A stretch of DNA of 64,000 bases from Streptomyces yatensis (lineage in GTDB: Bacteria; Actinomycetota; Actinomycetes; Streptomycetales; Streptomycetaceae). The notes under the pieces were generated by a model. It searched no databases, was not told the origin of the DNA, and saw only the letters and a program-made list of their open reading frames with translations. A program made the translations under genes and the position numbers. The stretch covers positions 1,302,001-1,366,000 of the forward strand of contig NZ_CP072941.1 in NCBI RefSeq assembly GCF_018069625.1, in the 5' to 3' direction. Of the stretch, positions 48,101 to 64,000 are shown piece by piece. Each line of letters starts with the position of its first letter. Position 1 is the first letter of the stretch.

Positions 48101-50036
48101 ACCGCCACACCTCCGCCAACGACACCATCACCGCCCACAACGCCGGCTGCACCACATCCACCCGCCCCAACCCCGGACCCCCACCCCGCAACACCTCCAC
48201 CAACGACCACTCCACAAACCCGGCCAGAGCGGCCTCACACTCCGCGATCCGCCCCGCGAACACCGGCGACACATCCAACAACTCCACCGCCATCCCCACC
48301 CACTGCGACCCCTGCCCCGGAAACACGAACACCGGCTTCCCGGCCGGGCCCGCCACACCCTGGGCCACGAGGCCACCGGGCTCGCCCCGGGTGAGCGCCG
48401 TCAGCCCGCCGCGGAAGTCCTCGACGCCGCCACCGACCACCACGGCGCGGTGGTCGAAGAGGGCGCGGGTGGTGGCCAGCGAGAGGCCCACGTCCGCCGG
48501 GGACAGCCGCGGATCCTCCGCGAGGCGCGCCAGCAGCCGTTCCGCCTGCGCCCGCAGCCCCGACTCGGTCTTGGCCGAGAGCACCCAGGGCACCACTCCC
48601 CCGCCCACCGGGGCGGGCCCCTCGGCCGAGGTGGCCGAAGGCTCCTCGGCCTCCTCCTTGGGAGCCTGCTCGATGATGGCGTGGGCGTTGGTGCCGCTGG
48701 CGCCGAAGGCGGACACCCCGGCGCGGCGGACCCGCCCGGTCTCCGGCCACGGCCGGGCCTGGGTGAGCAGTTCGACGGCGCCCGAGGACCAGTCCACGTT
48801 GGGCGACGGCTCCTCGACGTGGAGGGTTTTGGGCAGCACACCGTGGCGGATCGCCTGCACCATCTTGATCACGCCGCCGACCCCCGCGGCGGCCGCCGTG
48901 TGGCCGATGTTGGACTTCAGCGAGCCGAGCCACAGCGGCCGGTCGGCCGGGCGCTTCTTGCCGTACGTGGCGAGCAGGGCGCCCGCCTCGATGGGATCGC
49001 CCAGTGACGTCCCCGTGCCGTGCGCCTCGACCACGTCGACATCGGACCCGGACAGCGTGGCGTTGGCCAGCGCCTGGCGGATCACCCGCTGCTGGGCACG
49101 GCCGCTGGGCGCGGTGAGACCGTTGCTGGCACCGTCCTGGTTGATGGCGGAGCCGCGGACGACCGCGAGCACGGTGTGGCCGTTGCGGCGGGCGTCCGAG
49201 AGCCGCTCCAGCAGCAGCACGCCGACGCCCTCGCCCCAGGCGGTGCCATCGGCCGTCGAGGAGAACGCCTGGCAGCGGGAGGAGGTGGACAGCGCCCGCT
49301 GGCGGCTGAACTCGATGAAACCGCTCGGTGTGGACATCACGGTGGTGCCGCCGGTGAGCGCCATCGAGCAGTCGCCCTGCCGCAGCGCCTGGCAGGCCAT
49401 GTGCAGTGCCACCAGCGAGGACGAGCACATGGTGTCGACCGTGACGGCCGGTCCCTCCAGGCCCAGGGTGTAGGCGACCCGGCCGGAGAGGATGGCGCCC
49501 GAGGCGCCCATGGACATCTGGCCTTCGAGCCCTTCGGGGAGCTCGGTCAGACCGCGGGCGTAGTCGAAGTCGGTGGCGCCCATGAAGATGCCGGTGTCGC
49601 TGCCGCGCAGCGTGCCCGGGTCGATTCCGGCCCGTTCGAAGGTCTCCCAGACCACTTCCAGCAGCAACCGCTGCTGCGGGTCCATGGTGAGGGCCTCGCG
49701 CGGCGAGATGCCGAAGAACGCGGGGTCGAACTGGTCCACGTCATGGAGGAATCCGCCCTGGCGGGCGTAGGTGCGGCCCTCCCGGTCGGGGTCCGGGTCG
49801 AAGAGGTTCGGCAGGTCCCAGCCCCGGTCGGCCGGGAAGTCGCCCATGCCGTCGCGGCCTTCGGCGACGGCCTGCCACAGGTCCTCGGGGGACCGGATGT
49901 CGCCCGCGTAGCGGCAGTTCATCGCCACGATGGCGATGGGCTCGGGGGTCTGCAGCTCCTGGATCCGGCCGTGTGCCGCGCGGAGGTGGCCGGTGGCCCG
50001 CTTGAGGTAGTCGCGCAGCTTCTTCTCGTTGTCCAT
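45126..50036 (-). CDS. Type I PKS gene C: module 4 (KS-AT-KR-ACP)
   Basis: 1636 residues. N-terminal docking coiled coil, KS active site DTMCSSS (Cys204; Met replaces the usual Ala), AT Ser658 in GHSQGE with YASH 759-762 (methylmalonyl-type). The KR is A-type: no LDD, Trp1338 eight residues before catalytic Tyr1346, and Asn present. ACP Ser1518. The C-terminus, [20 protein letters not shown], is a docking tail unlike those of genes A, B and D. Predicted role: C8 methyl and C9 hydroxyl. ATG 50036 is preceded by GAGGAGC. Confidence 0.96.
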   Translation of the reverse strand: MDNEKKLRDYLKRATGHLRAAHGRIQELQTPEPIAIVAMNCRYAGDIRSPEDLWQAVAEGRDGMGDFPADRGWDLPNLFDPDPDREGRTYARQGGFLHDVDQFDPAFFGISPREALTMDPQQRLLLEVVWETFERAGIDPGTLRGSDTGIFMGATDFDYARGLTELPEGLEGQMSMGASGAILSGRVAYTLGLEGPAVTVDTMCSSSLVALHMACQALRQGDCSMALTGGTTVMSTPSGFIEFSRQRALSTSSRCQAFSSTADGTAWGEGVGVLLLERLSDARRNGHTVLAVVRGSAINQDGASNGLTAPSGRAQQRVIRQALANATLSGSDVDVVEAHGTGTSLGDPIEAGALLATYGKKRPADRPLWLGSLKSNIGHTAAAAGVGGVIKMVQAIRHGVLPKTLHVEEPSPNVDWSSGAVELLTQARPWPETGRVRRAGVSAFGASGTNAHAIIEQAPKEEAEEPSATSAEGPAPVGGGVVPWVLSAKTESGLRAQAERLLARLAEDPRLSPADVGLSLATTRALFDHRAVVVGGGVEDFRGGLTALTRGEPGGLVAQGVAGPAGKPVFVFPGQGSQWVGMAVELLDVSPVFAGRIAECEAALAGFVEWSLVEVLRGGGPGLGRVDVVQPALWAVMVSLAEVWRSCGVVPAAVVGHSQGEIAAAVVAGGLSLEDGARVVALRSQAIGRGLAGRGGMMSVAQSADRVRERITAWDGRISVAAVNGPGSIVVSGDPEALRELQAECEGEDVRAKLIPVDYASHSAQVEELRAELLDLLAPIRPRTSDITFHSTVTGAPVDTAGLDAGYWYTNLRETVELESAVRALSAAGFGTFLEMSPHPVLTMPLQATVEDAVVVGSLRRDEGGPERFLASLGEAFVRGVAVDWAAVLAGLGASVVQLPTYAFQRQRYWLEQPPAPAAATGGDPADAEFWDAVEREDLAALTAALEVDADEERSSLRTVLPALSSWRRGSRERFVLDSWRYHVTWNRVPDPASAALTGTWLLVVPAAPPGTELIEAVRDGLETHGATVVTVEAAEADRAAVSARLAEATAGGTPSGVLSLLGLADAPHPGHAGVPMGLALTLALVQALGDTGVAAPLWLATRGGVSVGGTDVLDSPAQAAVWGLGRVAALEHPQRWGGMIDLPGTVDGRVTTRLCGALAGRLGDEDQLALRPSGVFTRRLVRAAGHRGSGGGWSPEGTVLLTGGTGGVGAQIARRLARTGAEHLVLTSRRGPEAPGADKLKAELTELGAKVTVAACDVADRAALEALVREVEAEGPPIRSVLHIAGAGVLVPLVDTDLREFADTAEAKIAGAANLDALFDRDTLDSFVLFSSISAVWGSGEHGAYAAANAYLDGLAENRRARGLTATSVVWGIWSPEEGGMAANLAEEQLRGRGIPFMTPRLAIDAFWQVMDGDETVVVVADVDWERFVPVFTSARPSPLIGQLPDVARILAADADTGADTTGESSSLRDRLVDMAPADRQAAVLSLVRSQIATVLGYPGPEAVDAQRAFRELGFDSLSAVDLRNRLGTATGLRFPVTVVFDYPSAEELAGHIGAELFPDDTAGTGLDPEEAEVRAALTSIPLLRLRESGLLDELLRLAGSDDPATGPVDEESAESIDDLDVDDLVRMAYDKNDL
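47307..47627 (-). repeat. Post-AT block shared by modules 4 and 5 (copy in gene C)
   Basis: Partner of 42366-42686. A short divergent island (about 47628-47720) then separates it from further near-identity leading to the 360-bp block. Confidence 0.8.
47976..48335 (-). repeat. 360-bp methylmalonyl-AT block, copy 2 (module 4)
   Basis: Base-for-base identical to copy 3 (52951-53310) in my reading, and three differences from copy 1. Same G/T-ending codon style. Confidence 0.9.
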
Positions 50037-50097
50037 GGTCGTCAGCTCCTCAAGAGGGCCGGAACGTCGGTGGCGGCCGGGGCGGTGGCGCGGTGGT

Positions 50098-53000
50098 TCA
50101 TCGGGCCGTCAGATCCCGGCCCAGCAGCTCGAACATCCCGTCGAGCAGCTCGAACATCTCGTCGTCCGTGGCCGATTCGATGTCGTCCAGCTCCAGGGCG
50201 GCGAGGGTGGTCTGGGCGCGGTCGAGCTCCGCGAGTGACGCGGTGTCCATGGACTCCTCGTCCGACGGCAGGAGTTCCTCCCGCAGCAGCCCGGCGAGGT
50301 CGTCGGCGGTCGGGTAGTCGAAGACGAGGGTGACCGGCAGCCGCAGCCCGGTGGCGGCGTTCAGCCGGTTGCGCAGATCGACCGCGGTGAGCGAGTCGAA
50401 GCCCAGCTCCTTGAAGGCCCGTCCGGTCTCGACCGCGCCCGCGTCGGCGTAGCCGAGGGCCGCGGCCGCCTGCTCGCTCACCAGCTCCACCAGGGCGGTG
50501 TGACGGTCGGCCGCGCTCAGCTCCGCGAGCCGCTTGCGCAGCGCGGCGGCGCCACCGGCCTCCTCCCGGTCCGCCGCGGCCGGGTCCTGCCCGGTGGCGC
50601 CCGCCTCGGGGAGGTCGGCGAGCAGCGGCAGCGGCCGGGTGGCGGACAGGGCGGGTGCGAAACGGCCCCAGTCGATGTCGGCGGCGACGAGGAATCCGTC
50701 GCCGTGCGCGACCGTCTGCCGCAGCAGTTCCAGGGCTCGCGCACCGTCGATCGGGGGCGCGCCACGGCGTCGCAGCTGGTCCGCCACCTCTCCGTCGATC
50801 ATTCCGCCGCCCGCCCAGGCGCTCCAGGCCACCGACGTGGCGGGCAGGCCGTCCGCGCGCCGCAGTTGGGCGAGCGCGTCGAGATACGCGCTGGCCGCCG
50901 CGTAGTTGCCCTGTCCGGCGGCGCCCACGGTGCCGGCGATCGAGGAGAGGAGGACGAACGCGTCGAGGTCCAGGTCCCGGGTGAGCTCGTGCAGATGGCG
51001 CGCGCCCGCCACCTTGGGGCGCAGTACGGCCTCGATCCGTTCGGGGGTGAGCGCGTCGACGGTGGCGTCGTCCAGTGCCCCCGCGGCGTGCACCACGGCG
51101 GTCAGCGGGTGGTCCGCGCCGTCGCCGGTGACCGAGTCCAGCAGCTGTGCCAGCGCCGCGCGGTCGGCCACATCGCAGGCGGCGACGGTCACCTGGGCGC
51201 CGCGCTCGGTCAGTTCGGCCTCCAGCTCGGCGGCGCCCGGGGCCTGGGGTCCGCGGCGGCTGACGAGCACCACGTGTTCGGCGCCCTCGTGGACCAGCCC
51301 GCGGGCGATCTGGGCGCCGACGCCGCCGGTGCCACCGGTGATCAGGACGGTGCCGCGGGGCTGCCAGCGCTCGGCGGAGGAGGTGGAACCGGCCCGCCTG
51401 AGCCGCCGGGCGAGGGTGCCCGAGGCGCGGATGGCCAGCTGGTCCTCGCCGTCCTGGCCGGTCAGGGCGCGGGCGAGCGCCCTGAGGGAGCCCTCGTCGA
51501 TCCTCGCGGGCAGATCGATCAGGCCACCCCAGCGCTGCGGGTGTTCCAGCGCGACCGCACCGCCCAGGCCCCAGACGAGGGCTTGTGCGGGGGCCTCGAG
51601 ACGGTCGGCGCCACCCGCGGAGACGGCGCCGCGGGTGACACACCACAGGGGCGCGTCGAGGCCCGCGTCGCCCAGCGCCCGTACCAGGGCGAGGGTGGTG
51701 GCGAACCCGGTGGGGACGTCGGGTTGCGCCGGATGCGGTCCCTCGGCGAGGGCCAGCAGGGACACCACGCCGCCGGGCGCCCCGGCTTCCCCGAGGGCCT
51801 CGGTGATACGGGCGGCGAGCCGGGCGTGGTCGGTGTCGTCCGCGCCGATCCGCAGGGGGACGATCTCGGCGCCGAGCGCGGCGAGCCCGGCGGTGATGGC
51901 ATCTGTGTCGACGGCTCCGGTGGCCTCGGTGCTGGTGGCCCCGGTGTCGACGGCTCCGGCGGCCCCTGTGCCGGTGGCCCCGGTGTTGTCGGGCATCGCC
52001 ACCAGCCAGCGGCCGGTGAGCGCGGGGGTCGACGGTCCGTCGACCGGCTGCCAGCCGATGCGGTAGCGCCATGAGTCGAGCACCGCCTGGTCGCTCAGCC
52101 GGGACCGCCACGAGGAGAGCAGCGGAAGCACCTCGCTGAGCGGCGCGTCGGGGCCGGTGCCCAAGGTGGCCGTGAGGGTGTCCAGGTCGGCGTTCTCGAC
52201 CGCGGTCCAGAACTCCGCCTCCGCCGGGCCGGTGGCCGCCTCGGCGACGGGCCCGGTCCGGGGCTCGACCCAGTAACGGGCGCGCTGGAACGCGTATGTG
52301 GGAAGGTCGACGCGGCCGGCTCCCCGCCCGGCGAACAGCGCCCGCCAGTCCACCTCCGCGCCGTGGACGTACGCCTGGGCGAGCGAGAGCAGCATCCGCT
52401 CGGGGCCGCCCTCCTCGCGGCGCAGGGTGCCGATGACGGCGGCCGCGCTGTCGGCGGCCTCGACGGTGGCCTCCATGGCGGCGGCCAGCACGGGGTGCGG
52501 GCTCACCTCCACGAACAGCCGGTGGCCGCTGCTGAGCAGCGCCCGGGTGGCCGTTTCGAGCCGCACGGTCTCGCGCAGGTTGCGGGCCCAGTAGGCGGCG
52601 TCGAGCCCGGCGGTGTCGAGGGGTTCACCGGTGACGGTGGAGTGGAAGACGGTCCGCGAGGTGCGCGGACGGATGGGGGCGAGGATGTCCAGCAGCTCGT
52701 CGTGGATCTGCTCCACCTGGGCGGAGTGTGATGCGTAGTCCACCGGGATCAGCTTCGCCCGTACGTCCTCGGCCTCGCAGCGGGCCAGCAGCTCGTGCAG
52801 CGCCTCCGGTTCGCCGGAGACCACCACCGCGCCGGGGCCGTTGACGGCCGCCACGGAGATACGGCCGTCCCATGCGGCGATGCGCTCCCGCACCTCCTCG
52901 ACCGGGAGCGAAACGGACATCATGCCGCCGTGTCCGGCAAGGCCACGCGCGATGGCCTGCGACCGCAACGCCACCACCCGCGCCCCGTCCTCCAACGACA

Positions 53001-55028
53001 ACCCACCCGCCACCACCGCAGCCGCGATCTCACCCTGCGAATGCCCCACCACCGCCGCAGGCACCACCCCACACGACCGCCACACCTCCGCCAACGACAC
53101 CATCACCGCCCACAACGCCGGCTGCACCACATCCACCCGCCCCAACCCCGGACCCCCACCCCGCAACACCTCCACCAACGACCACTCCACAAACCCGGCC
53201 AGAGCGGCCTCACACTCCGCGATCCGCCCCGCGAACACCGGCGACACATCCAACAACTCCACCGCCATCCCCACCCACTGCGACCCCTGCCCCGGAAACA
53301 CGAACACCGGACGGGCCTCCACCACCACCGCGCCCTCGCCGCGCACCACCCCGGCGGACACCCCTCCGGACGCCAACGCCTGAAGATGGCCCAGCAGTTG
53401 GGAGCGGTCCGCGCCCACGACCGCCGCCCGGTATTCGAAGGCCGAGCGACCGGTGGCGAGCGCATGGCCGACGTCGGCCGGGGACGGCTCGGGACGCTCG
53501 TTCAGCCGCGCCAGCAGCCGTTCCGCCTGCGCCCGCAGGGCCGCTTCGCTTCTGCCGGAGAGCACCCAGAGGACGGCGGGGCCGCCGAGCGCGGTCCCGT
53601 CGAGTGCGGGCGCGCCGTCTGCTTCGTCCTCCTCGGCGACCGGGGCCTGTTCGAGGATGACATGCGCGTTGGTGCCGCTCACGCCGAAGGCGGACACCCC
53701 GGCGCGGCGCGGGCGGCCACGCTCCGGCCACGCCTGGGCCTCGGTCAGCAGCTCGACCGCGCCGGAGGACCAGTTGACGGCCGGTGACGCCTGGTCGACG
53801 TGGAGTGTCCTCGGCAGCGTTCCGTGGCGCAGCGCCATCACCGTCTTGATGACACCGCCGACCCCGGCCGCCGCCTGGGTGTGGCCGATGTTGGACTTGA
53901 GCGAGCCGAGCCACAGCGGATGGCCGGGGGCGCGGCCCTTGCCGTAGGTGGCGAGCAGTGCTCCCGCCTCGATCGGGTCGCCGAGCGCCGTGCCCGTGCC
54001 ATGGGCCTCGACGGCGTCGACGTCGTCCACCGTCAGCCCGGCGGCGGTCAGCGCCGCCTCGATGACGCGGCGCTGGGCCGGGCCGTTGGGCGCGGCGAGG
54101 CCGTTGCTGGCGCCGTCCTGGTTGATGGCGCTGGAGCGCAGGACGGCGAGGACCGGGTGGCCGTTGCGGCGGGCGTCGGACAGCCGCTCGAGCAGCACCA
54201 TGCCGGCGCCCTCGCCCCAGCCGGTGCCGTCGGCGCCCGCGGCGAAGGACTTGCAGCGGCCGTTGGCCGCCAGTCCGCGCTGGTGGCTGAACTCGACGAA
54301 GACACCGGGGGTGGCCATGACCGCCACCCCTCCGGCCAGCGCCAGCGAGCATTCGCCGCGGCGCAGCGCCTGGGCCGCCAGATGCATCGTCACCAGCGAC
54401 GAGGAGCACGCGGTGTCCAGGGTGACGGCCGGTCCTTCGAGGCCGAGGGTGTACGAGATCCGGCCGGAGGCGACGCTGGAGACGTTGCCGATCAGCAGAT
54501 GGCCCTCGACGCTCCGCGGCGCGTACTGCGGGTCTCCGCCGTACTGGAACGAGGCGAGTCCCACATAGACCCCGGCCCTGCTTCCCTTCAGCGAGAGCGG
54601 GTCGATGCCCGCGCGTTCGACCGCCTCCCAGGACACTTCGAGCAGCAGCCGCTGCTGCGGGTCCATGGCCAGCGCCTCACGCGGGGAGATGCCGAAGAAG
54701 GCCGGGTCGAACTGGTCGGCGTCGTGGACGAAGCCGCCTTCGCGGGTGTTGCAGGTCCCCGACCGGCCCGGATCCGGGTCGTAGAGTCCCTCGATGTCCC
54801 AGCCCCGGTTGGCGGGGAATTCCGAGATCGCGTCCCGGCCGTCGGCCACCAGTCGCCACAGGTCCTCCGGTGAGCGGACACCGCCGGGGAAGCGGCAGCC
54901 CATCGAGACGATGGCGATCGGCTCCCGCTCGTCGGCCTCGATCTGGTCCAGCCGCGCACGGGCCTGCTTGAGGTCGGAGGAGACCCGCTTGAGATAGGTG
55001 AGGAGTTTCTCTTCGTTCTCGTTCGCCA

Positions 55029-55029
<1 letters not shown>
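50098..55029 (-). CDS. Type I PKS gene B: module 3 (KS-AT-KR-ACP, KR probably inactive)
   Basis: 1643 residues from ATG 55029, which overlaps the gene A stop (TGATG). Docking coiled coil; KS Cys208 in DTACSSS; AT Ser664 in GHSQGE with YASH 765-768 (methylmalonyl-type); KR with an intact TGGTGGVG cofactor motif and LDD (from 1319), but catalytic Asn is Ser1380 (NYAAAS after Tyr1376). ACP Ser1546. A dead KR leaves a ketone at C11, which elaiophylin needs for its hemiketal. The C-terminus ends in an acidic docking helix. Confidence 0.95.
52951..53310 (-). repeat. 360-bp methylmalonyl-AT block, copy 3 (module 3)
   Basis: Identical to copy 2. Beyond its edges the module 3 AT diverges clearly from modules 4 and 5 (for example [14 protein letters not shown] against [14 protein letters not shown]). 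Confidence 0.9.

Positions 55030-64000
<8,971 letters not shown>

Overview
The window is high-GC actinobacterial DNA, almost certainly from a Streptomyces. Coding density, GTG starts, strong third-position G/C bias and gene content all fit. The right 43 kb (about 17,270 to beyond 64,000) is one macrolide-type biosynthetic gene cluster. The left 17 kb is ordinary chromosome.

Left flank (1-17,244): the 3' end of an AidB-like acyl-CoA dehydrogenase, a crotonase, a Pro/Thr-rich surface protein, a DUF4239-like membrane protein, a cytochrome P450, a metallophosphoesterase, a universal stress protein, dodecin, a secreted PI-PLC-like protein, an extended SDR, a short transketolase, a type II NADH dehydrogenase, an FAD monooxygenase, an Fpg/Nei DNA glycosylase, and a large fusion of a catalase-like domain with an alpha-dioxygenase-like haem peroxidase domain.

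Cluster, reading leftwards from the right edge (minus strand): five modular type I PKS genes. Gene A (5' end outside the window) has module 1 with an ethylmalonyl-type AT, a decayed DH and a B-type KR, then module 2 with a malonyl AT and A-type KR. Gene B is module 3: methylmalonyl AT, and a KR whose catalytic Asn is replaced by Ser. Gene C is module 4: methylmalonyl AT, A-type KR. Gene D is module 5 (methylmalonyl AT, B-type KR) and module 6 (malonyl AT, DH, KR). Gene E is module 7 (malonyl-like AT, DH, KR) with a terminal thioesterase. Then come a type II thioesterase, a GT-B glycosyltransferase and a 3,5-epimerase; an ABC exporter with a two-component system; and a 4-ketoreductase-like SDR, an aldo-keto reductase and an NDP-hexose 2,3-dehydratase. 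The last gene is crotonyl-CoA carboxylase/reductase, which supplies ethylmalonyl-CoA.

Read colinearly, the seven modules give an acetate-started octaketide with ethyl at C14, OH at C15 and C13, ketone at C11, methyls at C10, C8 and C6, OH at C9 and C7, and a 2,4-dienoate. That is the elaiophylin (azalomycin B) monomer, and the sugar genes fit its 2-deoxy-L-fucose. I therefore call this the elaiophylin cluster, a known C2-symmetric macrodiolide pathway, and suggest a Streptomyces violaceusniger/hygroscopicus-clade host.

The less expected observations are: a 360-bp AT block repeated almost perfectly in modules 3, 4 and 5 with its own codon usage; a VAAH instead of HAFH motif in the terminal AT; a triple CCCCTA motif shared by two cluster promoters; a private docking pair at the gene C/gene D junction; and the catalase-like/dioxygenase-like fusion next door. 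Alignments and counts were done by eye.
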